DNA from: Methanothermobacter wolfeii
GTDB lineage: Archaea > Methanobacteriota > Methanobacteria > Methanobacteriales > Methanothermobacteraceae
NCBI RefSeq assembly: GCF_025397995.1
Contig: NZ_CP104550.1
Coordinates: 710,001-774,000, forward strand
Length of the DNA stretch: 64,000 nucleotides
Direction: 5' to 3'
The notes beneath the pieces are model-generated. The model was not told the DNA's origin and searched no databases. It saw only the letters and a list, made by a program, of their open reading frames with translations. This document shows positions 27,506 to 36,817 of this stretch, one piece after another. The translations under genes and the position numbers were made by a program. The number at the start of each line of letters is the position of its first letter. The stretch's first letter is position 1.

Positions 27506-27569
27506 TTTTTTTGTCTTTTAATGTGTTTTGAGTGGGCAGTCTTGTCGGGAGGATGTGATTTTTTGTCCT
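27481..27569. repeat. Duplicated 3' end of the metal ATPase gene
   Basis: CAGTCTCCTTGCAGGGAGGATGTGA with its following T run, at the end of the ATPase gene (from 27481), is repeated in imperfect form from 27537 (CAGTCTTGTCGGGAGGATGTGA plus T run). The offset is 53-56 bp and the second copy lacks a few bases. Both copies end in T-rich stretches that could act as terminators. Confidence 0.8.
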
Positions 27570-27622
27570 TTATGGTTCAGATCCTGAAACTCTAAAAAAA
27601 TAAAAAGTGGTTGAATGAACCA

Positions 27623-29458
27623 CTAGAAGGGGAGACTTGCGTATTTTCCCCTTATCTTTGCTGTTGCAGTATTCCAGTTTCTCACAGCTCCCAGGCTGTT
27701 ACTTGAACTTGTGGGGTCAGCGGCGTACCATGTATCCCCTACAAGTACCTGTGCCCAGACATGTCCATAGGTGTTACCTGAGTTGAAGGTACATGTACCG
27801 TGGACGTACCTTGCAGCCAGACCCGCAGCCCTGAACAGGGCTATAAGGAGGTGGGTCTGGTCCACACAGTTACCTGTCCTGTATTTGAGGGTATTTACAG
27901 CACCGTACCTTGTGTTGTAGTAGAAGCTGTAGCTGACCTTATCCCTGACCCAGTTGAAGATTGCTGTTGCCTTATCCCATGCACTGCTAAGTCCCGCCGT
28001 GAGGTTAGCTGCAAGGGATCTGATTGTTGAATCATTCACCTGACAGTTCGCTGTTGCAACAAGGTAGCCTGATAGGCCCTCACCATTATATGGATCATTC
28101 TCCCGCCTTGTTTCCAGTGAAGCTGGTGGTGATGTTGATGTGATTCTCTGTACTGTTACGTAGTTTGGGAGTCTTTTGTTGGTCTGGTGGAAGGTGAGGA
28201 TCTTTGATATTGCGTGTATGAAGCTCTGGTAGGATATTTTTCCTATTCCTGCTGTGATGTAGTTGGGTGCTCTGTTGTTGGTGTTGATGAAGTTTAGCAC
28301 GTTCTTTGCCAGGTCGAGGTATGCTGTTTTCTGGAGTGTTCCTGTTGCTGTTCCTGATGGGTTGGGTGCTGTCTGAACTGTTCTTACCGTGAGTGCTGTT
28401 GCTGTCCCTGAGATCCTCAGGAGTGTTTTGAGCATGAGGTCCATGAACTGGTCCACGGTCAGGACCTGTCCTCCAACGGTCACCGTTGATGGCAACTTTC
28501 CACTGGATTCGATGTACGTTTTTAGTGAAGCTGCAGCTAAAAGGACAGCCTCCTGGGTTACTGAACCGCTAACCGGAGCAGGTGTTATCGCCGATGTGAT
28601 TCTCTGTACTGTTACGTAGTTTGGGAGTCTTTTGTTGGTCTGGTGGAAGGTGAGGATCTTTGATATTGCGTGTATGAAGCTCTGGTAGGATATTTTTCCT
28701 ATTCCTGCTGTGATGTAGTTGGGTGCTCTGTTGTTGGTGTTGATGAAGTTTAGCACGTTCTTTGCCAGGTCGAGGTATGCTGTTTTCTGGAGTGTTCCTG
28801 TTGCTGTTCCTGATGGGTTGGGTGCTGTCTGAACTGTTCTTACCGTGAGTGCTGTTGCTGTCCCTGAGATCCTCAGGAGTGTTTTGAGCATGAGGTCCAT
28901 GAACTGGTCCACGGTCAGGACCTGTCCTCCAACGGTCACCGTTGATGGCAACTTTCCACTGGATTCGATGTACGTTTTTAGTGAAGCTGCAGCTAAAAGA
29001 ACAGCCTCCTGGGTTATAACCGTGCCACCGGCAGCCTCATAGAGGGTACCTGAATTGTCACCGTACTCTTCACTGTCCTCAGCCTCATAGAGGGTACCTG
29101 AATTGTCACCGTACTCTTCACTGTCCTCAGAATCATTTATAGAACAATCGGTCTCACATTTAACTTCACAGGGTGCTAAATCACCGTTCTCAGTCTTTGC
29201 AGTGTCCTCTGATGTGGGTCCTGAATTACCTTCTCTACTCTCCATCAGACTCTCTGATACGGTTCCTGAACTCGATTCTTCACTCAGGAGTGTATCGGTC
29301 TGGTTTATCGTGCTCTGAAATCCTGCAGAGTCTTCCGCCGCCAACTCATCTTCATCTGCCACGGGTGCTGTGTTTTCATCTGAATTTACTGCATAGCCTG
29401 CTGAACTCAAATTTATGAGAAGTATGCATGCAAGGAGCATGCATACGGATCTTCTCAT
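27623..29458 (-). CDS. Pseudomurein-binding-repeat protein with transglutaminase-like domain
   Basis: This exported protein has 611 residues. The order is: signal peptide (MRRSVCMLLACILLINLSSA), an acidic serine-rich linker with a duplicated 16-residue unit, two near-identical blocks of about 140 residues, and a C-terminal papain/transglutaminase-like domain. The blocks contain pseudomurein-binding repeats (TVDQFMDLMLKTLLRI, YQSFIHAISKILTFH). The catalytic triad can be read as Cys in GNCVDQ, His in YGHVWAQ and Asp in AADPTS. It resembles pseudomurein endoisopeptidases (PeiP/PeiW type) and likely cuts or remodels wall peptides. ATG 29458 is preferred over the longer frame from 29503. Confidence 0.86.
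   Translation of the reverse strand: MRRSVCMLLACILLINLSSAGYAVNSDENTAPVADEDELAAEDSAGFQSTINQTDTLLSEESSSGTVSESLMESREGNSGPTSEDTAKTENGDLAPCEVKCETDCSINDSEDSEEYGDNSGTLYEAEDSEEYGDNSGTLYEAAGGTVITQEAVLLAAASLKTYIESSGKLPSTVTVGGQVLTVDQFMDLMLKTLLRISGTATALTVRTVQTAPNPSGTATGTLQKTAYLDLAKNVLNFINTNNRAPNYITAGIGKISYQSFIHAISKILTFHQTNKRLPNYVTVQRITSAITPAPVSGSVTQEAVLLAAASLKTYIESSGKLPSTVTVGGQVLTVDQFMDLMLKTLLRISGTATALTVRTVQTAPNPSGTATGTLQKTAYLDLAKNVLNFINTNNRAPNYITAGIGKISYQSFIHAISKILTFHQTNKRLPNYVTVQRITSTSPPASLETRRENDPYNGEGLSGYLVATANCQVNDSTIRSLAANLTAGLSSAWDKATAIFNWVRDKVSYSFYYNTRYGAVNTLKYRTGNCVDQTHLLIALFRAAGLAARYVHGTCTFNSGNTYGHVWAQVLVGDTWYAADPTSSSNSLGAVRNWNTATAKIRGKYASLPF
28141..29016. repeat. 456-bp-period duplication inside the pseudomurein-binding gene
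   Basis: The stretch from about 28141 to 28561 recurs from 28597 to about 29016 with a single visible base difference (AAAAGGACAG against AAAAGAACAG). Each copy encodes one set of pseudomurein-binding repeats. Near identity at the DNA level points to a recent duplication or ongoing gene conversion. Confidence 0.95.
29033..29128. repeat. 48-bp perfect tandem repeat
   Basis: Two identical 48-bp units (29033-29080 and 29081-29128) encode the acidic unit EDSEEYGDNSGTLYEA twice in the linker of the wall protein. The copy number may vary among strains. Confidence 0.95.
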
Positions 29459-29486
29459 ATCTACCGAAATTTTACCGCCTCCAATC

Positions 29487-29507
29487 CACAGTGACAGTAT
29501 CACTGTG
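29487..29507 (-). promoter_or_regulatory. Inverted repeat between promoter and start of the wall protein
   Basis: CACAGTGA (29487-29494) and TCACTGTG (29500-29507) form a perfect 8-bp inverted repeat with a 5-bp centre. It lies between a TATA-like AATATATAAATATT (about 29530-29544) and the ATG at 29458. It may be an operator or a hairpin in the 5' leader. Confidence 0.45.
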
Positions 29508-30008
29508 ACACTAAAACTTGAATTCGAACCAATATATAAATATTACGATTTATTTAACCGAAAAAAAACAATATTTGAGCTTTTTAAATCAAAATAAGCA
29601 CTATTAGAGCTTTTCATTCTGATGGATAAAGGATATCCATGTTCCATGTCATTTTTCAATATAGGGGCTTTATCAGATTTTATTTTAACCATAAAGGCTC
29701 TATCCATGTCATTAAAGATTATATAAGCTTCTCCAGATCCTATTTCGAGGATAGGGATCAATTCTGCAGGGTATAAGAAGGAATCAAAACACCGATAAAC
29801 TGGCATGAACCACACCAGCGGATTTAAAGTAATTTTAAGGCCCTATAATGCCTTATAAATACATTCAAATCCATCACAACATTTAATTGGCATTTTTAAT
29901 TGATTTAAACCCTCCAATTACAGGAACTTCTGATTACATAAAATGGTCGATTAACATGGGGTTAAGGTTTATCTATCCATTTCAAGATACCCATAAACGG
30001 TGAATACC
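29508..30008. other. AT-rich spacer with degenerate repeats
   Basis: This 500-bp stretch is much richer in A and T than its surroundings. It contains promoters for the two divergent genes at its ends (TATA-like near 29535 on minus, GGTTTATC near 29967 on plus). A 90-codon minus-strand frame (29543-29815) exists but is compositionally odd. Weak internal repeats are visible, such as CCATGTCATT at 29644 and 29704 and TTAGAGCTTTT against TTTGAGCTTTTT. No protein or RNA gene is supported. Confidence 0.5.
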
Positions 30009-30401
30009 ATGATGACTCAGGAGATGATGGATGCAGTGGAAAAAGAACTTGTTTTTGTTGCAACTGCAGATGAGGAGGGCACACCCAACGTTGTGCCAAT
30101 AGGATTCGCAAGGCCCCTCGATGACAGGACAATCCTCATCGCAGATAACTACATGAAGAAGACCATCAGGAACCTCCATGAAAACCCCAGAATAGCACTG
30201 ATACCCCAAAATGCCAGGGAATGCCCCTACCAGTTCAAGGGAACCGTTGAAATATTCAAATCAGGGAAATACTTCGACATGGTTGTTGAATGGGCCCAGA
30301 ACGTAATGACAGAACTGGAACCAAAATCAGCCATCCTCATGAAGGTGGAGGAGATATACTCAGTGAAACCAGGACCCGAAGCCGGTGAAAAGGTAGCTTA
30401 A
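30009..30401 (+). CDS. Pyridoxamine 5'-phosphate oxidase-like FMN-binding protein
   Basis: The protein has 130 residues and forms a split-barrel fold of the PNPOx-like family. VATADEEGTPNVVPIGFARPLD gives the first strands, and ADNYMKKTIRNLHENPRIAL is the usual FMN-phosphate-contact region. Family members bind FMN, F420 or heme, and this one's cofactor and substrate are unknown. GGTGA precedes ATG 30009 by 5 bp. It lies 17 bp upstream of asnB and may share its transcript. Confidence 0.82.
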   Translation: MMTQEMMDAVEKELVFVATADEEGTPNVVPIGFARPLDDRTILIADNYMKKTIRNLHENPRIALIPQNARECPYQFKGTVEIFKSGKYFDMVVEWAQNVMTELEPKSAILMKVEEIYSVKPGPEAGEKVA

Positions 30402-30418
30402 ACTCAGCAGTGAAGAGA

Positions 30419-31837
30419 ATGTGCGGAATCGCAGGTTACAGGGGCCCCGGAGCAGAGAAACTCGTGGAGAAGATGCTGGCAGCCCAGAAACACAGGGGAC
30501 CCGACGCATCAGGCATCTACCATGACGGCAGGGTAAGGATAACCACCCCTGCAGGGGAGGAGGTGTTGGAAGCGCCGGTCACAGGGGACGTTGCCCTGGG
30601 CCACAACCTCCTCTCAATAATCGGCGGACCCCAGCCGGTAACTGGAAGGGGGGTCCTGGTCTTCAACGGGGAAATCTACAACCACAGGGAACTCCATGGT
30701 GAAGGATCCGATGCAGAGGTGCTCCTGAAACTCATCGAGGAACAGGAGGGCGACATGGAGGAGGTCCTCAGATCCACGGTTAACACCATAGACGGGGACT
30801 ACGCCTTCGCCTACTATGACGGTGAAAACCTTGCACTGGTACGCGACCCTGTGGGTGTTAAGCCACTCCACCATTCAGGAGAGGCCTTTGCCTCCGAGAA
30901 GAAGGCCCTCTGGAGGATAGGCCTGGGGGATGTGGGGACACTTAAACCAGGGCACGCACTCATAAATGGCAGGGAAGTCAGGCTTAGGGGGTTACCTGAA
31001 CCAGAACCCCTCAGGGCAGGATATGATGAGCTCAGGGATGAACTCATAGCAAGGCTAAGATCCGCGGTTGAGAAGAGGACCCGGGGACTTGACAGGGCAG
31101 CCATGGTATTCTCCGGGGGCGTTGACAGCACAATGCTCGCCGTCCTCCTCAAGGAACACCTGGACATCAGGCTCTACGCGGTGGGCACCAGGGGGGCAGG
31201 GGACCTTGAATTCGCCTCAAGGGCTGCAGATGACCTCAAGCTGGACCTTGAGATAATTGAAGTAGACGAGGAGACGATCAGGGAGGCCCTCCCGGGTGTC
31301 CTTACAGCCATCGAGGAGTACAGTGTCATGAAGATAGGGGTTGCCATGCCCCTCTACATTGCATCAGGGAGGGCGTCCTCTGAGGGCTACAGGGTCATGT
31401 TCTCTGGTCAGGGGGCAGATGAACTCTTTGCAGGTTACCACCGCTACAGGCGCCTCCTTGAGGAGGGGAAACTGGAGGAGGCCCTCATCCATGACCTTGA
31501 AAACATATACCATGTGAACCTTGAGAGGGATGATGCGGCTGCAATGGCAAACTCCATGGAGCTCAGGGTGCCCTTCCTTGACCTGGAGGTTATAGGACTT
31601 GCGGTGAGCATACCCATCAGTTACAGGATACTGGGCCCTGGGGATGAGCTGAGAAAGAGGATACTCAGGGAAGCGGCCCTTGAACTGGGGGTTCCTGAGT
31701 ACATAGCCATGAGACCTAAGAAGGCGGCCCAGTATGGTTCAGGGATAGACAGGATACTCAGGAGGAAGGTCCTGCCGGAATTCGACCATGAATCCTTCAT
31801 GGAGAAACTCATGGGGACTCGCGAAAGCAACCGGTAG
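30419..31837 (+). CDS. asnB: Glutamine-hydrolysing asparagine synthetase
   Basis: The protein has 472 residues. The N-terminal amidotransferase domain begins MCGIAGY, so Cys2 becomes the catalytic nucleophile. That requires ATG 30419, not the GTG at 30410. The PP-loop SGGVDST at residues 232-238 binds ATP for aspartate activation. It is shorter than bacterial AsnB (about 550 residues), mostly by a compact N-terminal domain. It makes asparagine from aspartate and glutamine. Confidence 0.92.
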   Translation: MCGIAGYRGPGAEKLVEKMLAAQKHRGPDASGIYHDGRVRITTPAGEEVLEAPVTGDVALGHNLLSIIGGPQPVTGRGVLVFNGEIYNHRELHGEGSDAEVLLKLIEEQEGDMEEVLRSTVNTIDGDYAFAYYDGENLALVRDPVGVKPLHHSGEAFASEKKALWRIGLGDVGTLKPGHALINGREVRLRGLPEPEPLRAGYDELRDELIARLRSAVEKRTRGLDRAAMVFSGGVDSTMLAVLLKEHLDIRLYAVGTRGAGDLEFASRAADDLKLDLEIIEVDEETIREALPGVLTAIEEYSVMKIGVAMPLYIASGRASSEGYRVMFSGQGADELFAGYHRYRRLLEEGKLEEALIHDLENIYHVNLERDDAAAMANSMELRVPFLDLEVIGLAVSIPISYRILGPGDELRKRILREAALELGVPEYIAMRPKKAAQYGSGIDRILRRKVLPEFDHESFMEKLMGTRESNR

Positions 31838-31881
31838 GGGGTGCAGGGAATATTCTTTTTCTACGATTTAGAGTCATTTTT

Positions 31882-31925
31882 TATGGAAGATGGTCATTCT
31901 GATGCTGGAAGACCCATCTTCCATA
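31882..31925 (+). other. Hairpin with 12-bp arms downstream of asnB
   Basis: TATGGAAGATGG (31882-31893) and CCATCTTCCATA (31914-31925) are perfect complements around a 20-base loop. A T run (CATTTTTT) precedes the hairpin, 45 bp after the asnB stop. It could be a processing or termination structure, or part of a small RNA. Confidence 0.6.
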
Positions 31926-31966
31926 TCGCTCTCCCCACCACAGGATGACCTGAGCATAACCCCATA

Positions 31967-32062
31967 TTTTATATTTCTTGTTGCAGATATAAGGTTCATA
32001 ATGATCCAGTCATGATAACCTTTATGGGATATCTGATGTTTATCAGGAGATAACCTATCATG
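31967..32062 (+). promoter_or_regulatory. Promoter and structured 5' leader of the gatC-hom operon
   Basis: TTTTATAT at 31967-31974 is a likely TATA box, which puts the transcript start near 31996 and leaves a leader of about 85 bases. The leader can fold: CATGATA (32011-32017) with TATCATG (32056-32062) outside, and TATCTGAT (32030-32037) with ATCAGGAGATA (32042-32052) inside, leaving a three-base bulge. GATAACCT is repeated at 32014 and 32049. Confidence 0.45.
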
Positions 32063-32082
32063 GAGTTTTAGAGGCGTTGGCA

Positions 32083-32298
32083 ATGAAGATAGAGAAAGAG
32101 GCTGAGAAGATACTTGAAGAATTTTCAAAGGCCCTTGAAGGCGTGCCTGAACTTGAAGAGACATACTACATCGTGGATAACCTTAACAGGACAAAGGAGG
32201 ACAGGGTTGAAAAATTCAACCCCGAGAAGATCCTCAGAAACGCCCCTGTTGATGAGGACGGTAACATAGTGGTTGAGAGGGGTGAATGGACCCAGTAG
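32083..32298 (+). CDS. gatC: GatC-like subunit of Asp/Glu-tRNA amidotransferase
   Basis: The protein has 71 residues and is helical at the N-terminus (KIEKEAEKILEEFSKALEG). It is of the short archaeal GatC type, which steadies the GatA subunit of the enzyme that converts Asp-tRNA(Asn) or Glu-tRNA(Gln) to the amide form. ATG 32083 has GAGG 8 bp upstream. Placement next to asnB and threonine-pathway genes fits aspartate-family metabolism. The small size makes the name less certain. Confidence 0.68.
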   Translation: MKIEKEAEKILEEFSKALEGVPELEETYYIVDNLNRTKEDRVEKFNPEKILRNAPVDEDGNIVVERGEWTQ

Positions 32299-32307
32299 GT
32301 GTTTCTG

Positions 32308-32790
32308 ATGCGTTTGAACCTTGTAATTGAACTTCGGGACGTTCCAGGGCAGCTCGTATCGGTCCTGGAGCCCCTGGGAAGTTCAGGTGCGAATATAGTC
32401 ACGGTTATACATGAGAGGGACCGTGAATACGGTCCGGTGGTCCCTGTGCAGCTCACGGTGGAGGGTGATAAGGAGACCCTTGACCTTGCAGTCAGCAAAC
32501 TCAGGGAGAGGGGCGTGAATATAATAGAGATGGATGGAGTCCCCCTCAAGGAGAAGTTCACAACCATCCTCATAGGCGACCTGGGTGAGGGCGACCTTCA
32601 GGAGACAGTTAACTCCATAAACAGCCTGGAAGGCGCCACGGTATCCGACCTATCACTGAAGATATCAGAGAAGGGTGGATCAGCTGCAAGGATAACCGTT
32701 GAGGCAGACCACGGGTCAAGGGACACGGTACTTGAAAGGATACAGGGCATAGCCAGGGAGAGGAAACTCCTGGTTATAGGTGAGGTGTGA
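32308..32790 (+). CDS. ACT-domain regulatory protein
   Basis: The protein has 160 residues. An ACT domain at residues 1-75 ([22 protein letters not shown]) usually binds amino acids, and a second, ACT-like half follows ([21 protein letters not shown]). It sits directly before, and overlaps the leader of, homoserine dehydrogenase, which here lacks its own regulatory ACT domain. It likely senses threonine, methionine or a related product. This is inference from position. Confidence 0.82.
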   Translation: MRLNLVIELRDVPGQLVSVLEPLGSSGANIVTVIHERDREYGPVVPVQLTVEGDKETLDLAVSKLRERGVNIIEMDGVPLKEKFTTILIGDLGEGDLQETVNSINSLEGATVSDLSLKISEKGGSAARITVEADHGSRDTVLERIQGIARERKLLVIGEV

Positions 32791-32794
32791 TAAT

Positions 32795-33808
32795 ATGGAT
32801 GTGTGTCTAGTGGGGGTTGGAGCAGTCGGTCAGGGTTTCCTCCGCGCCGTCCAGCTTAAAAGAAAGCACCTCATGGAGAAGTACGGCCTTGAAATCAGAT
32901 TCACGGGTGTAGCGGACTCATCAGGCGCCCTCTACAGTCCGGGGGGCCTTGATGCAGGGGAAATCCTTGAACAGAAGAAGGCCACCGGCAGAATAGCGGA
33001 CCACCCATCGGCGGTTGAGGGCATGACGGGCCTTGAACTCCTCCATGAGGCAGAATACGACTGCCTTGTTGAGGCAACACCCACCAGCATAACCGATGGT
33101 GAACCAGGAAGATCCCTCCTATTAGAGGCCATGAATGAGGAGAAGCATGTTATAACATCAAACAAGGGGCACCTGGCCCTCTTCTACTCTGAACTGATGG
33201 AGGCGGCCGCCGAGAAGGGTGTTGAACTCAGATTCGAGGCCTCTGTAGGGGGTGCGATGCCCATCATAAACCTTGCAAGGGACACCCTCTCATCATGCAC
33301 CGTTGAGTCCATAATAGGCATACTTAACGGCACAACCAACTTCATCCTCTCAAGGATGGCGTCAGAGGGTTCATCCTATGAACAGGCCCTCCTCGAGGCC
33401 CAGGAGCTTGGAATAGCAGAGACAAACCCTGCTCAGGACGTTGAAGGCACTGATGCTGCCTGTAAAGCTGTTATACTTGCCAACGCAATACTTGGAAGGC
33501 CATGCACCCTCAGGGATGTCAGGGTTGAGGGGATAACAGGCATAACACCAGAGGCGATTGAACTGGCAGCCCAGGACGGCTACATGATAAAGCTCATTGC
33601 AGAGGTATCAGGTGAGAAACTGGAGGTGGGACCCAGGCTCGTGAGGACGGGTTCACCCTACGCGGTTGACGGGACACTCAACATGGCAACCCTCAGGACA
33701 GACCTTGCAGGTGAGGTCACCGCGGTTGGCAGGGGGGCAGGATCCCTTGAGACGGCCTCTGCAATGCTGACAGACGCTGTGAGCATATGGAGAAACAGGG
33801 GGCTCTGA
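32795..33808 (+). CDS. hom: Homoserine dehydrogenase
   Basis: The protein has 337 residues. The NAD(P) site is [10 protein letters not shown]. The catalytic core includes [21 protein letters not shown] and [14 protein letters not shown], all typical of the enzyme. It reduces aspartate semialdehyde to homoserine for threonine and methionine. It has no C-terminal ACT domain, and the separate ACT gene upstream may take that role. ATG 32795 follows GAGGTGTGAT. The upstream GTG 32780 is less likely. Confidence 0.92.
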   Translation: MDVCLVGVGAVGQGFLRAVQLKRKHLMEKYGLEIRFTGVADSSGALYSPGGLDAGEILEQKKATGRIADHPSAVEGMTGLELLHEAEYDCLVEATPTSITDGEPGRSLLLEAMNEEKHVITSNKGHLALFYSELMEAAAEKGVELRFEASVGGAMPIINLARDTLSSCTVESIIGILNGTTNFILSRMASEGSSYEQALLEAQELGIAETNPAQDVEGTDAACKAVILANAILGRPCTLRDVRVEGITGITPEAIELAAQDGYMIKLIAEVSGEKLEVGPRLVRTGSPYAVDGTLNMATLRTDLAGEVTAVGRGAGSLETASAMLTDAVSIWRNRGL

Positions 33809-33855
33809 AAGGGCCCATAGTATATTATTCGTTTTCTGTAATGGCAGTGATACCG

Positions 33856-35037
33856 ATGAAGCATGTTATTCTCGTTGGAGATGGAATGGCAGATTACCCG
33901 CTGGATGAACTTGACGGCAGAACACCACTCCAGGTGGCTGATAAACCGAACATGGACTTACTTGCAGCAGGAGGGTCCTGCGGACTCCTTAAAACGGTCC
34001 CTGATGATATGGAGGCAGGTTCAGACGTTGCGAACCTGAGCATAATGGGATACGACCCTGAAAGATACTACACAGGGAGGGGGCCCCTTGAAGCTGCAAG
34101 TATAGGTGTTGAGCTCTCTGATGAGGACGTGGCATTCCGCTGCAACCTCATAAACGCTGATGGGGTTATAAATGACTTCAATGCAGGCCACATAGAAACA
34201 TCAGACGCCACAAGGCTCATCGAGGCCCTCAACCAGCACCTTGAAACCCCTGGAAGGTTCTACCCCGGTGTAAGCTACAGGAACCTCTTCGTAATACCCG
34301 GAAGGGGGTACAGGGATGTAAGGACCTATCCACCCCATGACATCGTCGGGGAGGCCGTTGATGAACACCTCCCTCAAGGATCAGAGGAGGCCCTCCACAT
34401 AAGGGAACTCATGACATCATCAAGAAAGATCCTGGAATCCCATGAGGTGAACCTTAAACGGAAATCAGAGGGTAAGAGGAGGGCCACCATGATCTGGCTC
34501 TGGGGCCAGGGACCAAGGCCCTCAATGGAGCCATTAACGGAGAGGTACGGGTTAAGGGGGGCCACCATCACGGCTGTTGACCTCATAAAGGGCCTTGGCA
34601 TATACGCGGGACTGGATAACATTGAGGTGCCCGGTGCCACAGGCTACATCGATACAGACTACCGGGCCAAGGGAAGGTACGCTGCAGATGCCCTTGAGGA
34701 ATACGACTTCCTCTACATCCACGTTGAGGCACCCGACGAGGCAGGCCATGCAGGGGACCTTGAGGAGAAGATAAGGGCCATAGAGAACATTGACAGACTG
34801 GTGCTGGGGCCGGTCCTTGACAGGATAACCGAGTATGAACACAGGATAGCCGTGCTCCCGGACCACCCCACCCCTGTGGAGGTAAGGACACATGTACATG
34901 ACCCTGTACCCTACCTCATCCATGGCGAGGGAGTGAAGGGGGATCATGTCACATCATACGATGAAAAAGAAGCATCTAAGGGGTCCCTGGGTCTCATGGA
35001 GGGCCACAGGCTCATAGACATCCTCATGAACCCCTGA
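33856..35037 (+). CDS. apgM: Cofactor-independent phosphoglycerate mutase (ApgM)
   Basis: The protein has 393 residues and is of the archaeal ApgM type within the alkaline phosphatase superfamily. Metal-binding motifs are ILVGDGMADYP at the N-terminus, GSDVANLSIMGYDP, and EAPDEAGHAGDLEEK plus LPDHPTPVEVRTH near the end. It interconverts 2- and 3-phosphoglycerate. ATG 33856 is chosen over an earlier one at 33787 that overlaps hom. A TATA-like ATAGTATATTA at about 33817 suggests its own promoter. Confidence 0.9.
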   Translation: MKHVILVGDGMADYPLDELDGRTPLQVADKPNMDLLAAGGSCGLLKTVPDDMEAGSDVANLSIMGYDPERYYTGRGPLEAASIGVELSDEDVAFRCNLINADGVINDFNAGHIETSDATRLIEALNQHLETPGRFYPGVSYRNLFVIPGRGYRDVRTYPPHDIVGEAVDEHLPQGSEEALHIRELMTSSRKILESHEVNLKRKSEGKRRATMIWLWGQGPRPSMEPLTERYGLRGATITAVDLIKGLGIYAGLDNIEVPGATGYIDTDYRAKGRYAADALEEYDFLYIHVEAPDEAGHAGDLEEKIRAIENIDRLVLGPVLDRITEYEHRIAVLPDHPTPVEVRTHVHDPVPYLIHGEGVKGDHVTSYDEKEASKGSLGLMEGHRLIDILMNP

Positions 35038-35138
35038 GGGTAAGTTCAATCAAAGGTGATGGACCCGCAGGGAGTCCCTATTGCAATTTTTTAATAGAAT
35101 GAGAGACATAATCTATCCATTAATTATCATCGGAGGAG

Positions 35139-36740
35139 TTGGTTCATCTGGCTAAATACATTATAGTAACAGGAGGAGTTGTAAGTTCAATTGGAAAGGG
35201 AATCACAGCGGCTTCAATAGGAAGGATACTCAGGTCCTATGGATTATCGGTGACCGCAATAAAGATAGATCCCTACCTCAACTTTGACTCGGGGACACTG
35301 AACCCCTACCAGCACGGTGAGGTCTTTGTAACCGATGACGGTATGGAGACCGACCTCGACCTGGGACACTATGAAAGGTTCCTTGACTCAGACCTCCCAG
35401 GGGATGCCAACATAACCACAGGGAAGGTCTACCTTTCGGTCATCAAAAAGGAGAGATCCGGCGACTACCTGGGCTCATGCGTCCAGATAATACCCCACAT
35501 AACGGATGAGATCAAGGCCATGATAAGGAAGATCGCCGAGAGGAGCGGTGCGGACGTGGTCCTGGTTGAGGTGGGGGGCACGGTGGGTGACATTGAGGGC
35601 CAGCCCTTCCTAGAAGCCCTGAGGCAGCTCAGGAACGAGGAGGGCCATGAGAACGTTATGTTCGTCCATGTAACCTATGTACCCTACCTCCGGGCCGCGG
35701 GTGAATTCAAGACCAAACCAACACAGCACAGCACAAAGGAACTCAGGAGCACGGGTATAAACCCTGACATGATCATCTGCAGGAGCGAGATGCCCATAGA
35801 CTCATCCCTCAAACGAAAAATAGCCCACTTCTGTGACGTTGAGGAGGAGGCCGTTATAAACGCACCCGATGCATCATCAATCTATGAGGTCCCCCTGGTC
35901 CTTGACAGGGAGAATGTGGGTGACTACATTGTGAGGAGGATAGAACTGGATGTTGAGGGGGAACCCGACCTTGAGGGCTGGGCAAGGATCGTTGAGTCAC
36001 TGAAGATAGAGAAGCCAGAGGTCAGTGTGGGCATAGTCGGGAAATACGTTGAACTTGAGGACTCATACATCAGTATAAGGGAGGCCCTCAAGCACGCCGC
36101 AGCCCAGCTGGGCGTAAAGGTCCATATAGAATGGATAAGTGCCGATGACGCCGTCAGTGAGGATGAACTCGCCGGCCTTGACTCCATCCTCATCCCGGGG
36201 GGCTTCGGTGAGAGGGGTATAAGCGGCAAGCTTGACGCTGTCAGATTTGCAATTGAAAGGGAAGTGCCGATATTCGGCATCTGCCTCGGAATGCAGTGCA
36301 TGGTCATAGAATTCGCAAGGCTACATGGCATGGAGGGTGCCAACAGTACAGAGTTCGATGCAGACACACACTACCCGGTTATTGACATGATGGAGGAGCA
36401 GAAGAGGATCAAGAACATGGGGGGTACAATGAGACTAGGCTCCTACAAATGCAGGATCAGGGACGGCACCCTTGCCAATGAGGCATACGGCACCGAACTT
36501 GTAAGTGAAAGACACAGACACAGATTTGAACTCAACAACGAATTCAGGGATGAACTTGAAGAGAAAGGACTTGTAATCTCAGGCACATCACCTGATGACT
36601 TCCTCGTGGAGATAATTGAACTCAAAGACCACCCATGGTTCCTGGGATGCCAGTTCCACCCCGAATTCAAGTCAAGACCAAACAGGGCACATCCACTATT
36701 CGTTTCATTCCTCAGGGCAGCCATGGAGAATAAAAAGTAA
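35139..36740 (+). CDS. pyrG: CTP synthase
   Basis: The protein has 533 residues. The amidoligase half begins [17 protein letters not shown] and includes [19 protein letters not shown]. The glutaminase half has the nucleophile in [11 protein letters not shown] and the His-Glu pair in [11 protein letters not shown]. It converts UTP to CTP with glutamine. No ATG is available: TTG 35139 lies only 2 bp from the GGAGG core, while an in-frame CTG at 35148 is at a better distance. The start is therefore unsettled by three codons. Confidence 0.93.
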   Translation: MVHLAKYIIVTGGVVSSIGKGITAASIGRILRSYGLSVTAIKIDPYLNFDSGTLNPYQHGEVFVTDDGMETDLDLGHYERFLDSDLPGDANITTGKVYLSVIKKERSGDYLGSCVQIIPHITDEIKAMIRKIAERSGADVVLVEVGGTVGDIEGQPFLEALRQLRNEEGHENVMFVHVTYVPYLRAAGEFKTKPTQHSTKELRSTGINPDMIICRSEMPIDSSLKRKIAHFCDVEEEAVINAPDASSIYEVPLVLDRENVGDYIVRRIELDVEGEPDLEGWARIVESLKIEKPEVSVGIVGKYVELEDSYISIREALKHAAAQLGVKVHIEWISADDAVSEDELAGLDSILIPGGFGERGISGKLDAVRFAIEREVPIFGICLGMQCMVIEFARLHGMEGANSTEFDADTHYPVIDMMEEQKRIKNMGGTMRLGSYKCRIRDGTLANEAYGTELVSERHRHRFELNNEFRDELEEKGLVISGTSPDDFLVEIIELKDHPWFLGCQFHPEFKSRPNRAHPLFVSFLRAAMENKK

Positions 36741-36817
36741 TTTAATGTAGATAGAGGGACATTTATTTTTAAGGGTCAGTGCCCTTTATCATACTTTCCT
36801 GCAGTTTACAGTTCTAT

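Noticed and set aside
28141-29016. Long repeats that might suggest a CRISPR array or mobile element
   Set aside because: There are only two copies, 420 bp long, both in frame within a wall-protein gene. They fit pseudomurein-binding repeats.
29543-29815. Minus-strand frame of 90 codons in the AT-rich spacer
   Set aside because: Base and codon use differ sharply from real genes here, internal repeats are present and no clear family is visible. Treated as non-coding.
31874-32164. Minus-strand frame of 96 codons downstream of asnB
   Set aside because: It runs through a hairpin, a promoter and the start of gatC on the other strand, and has no recognisable product.
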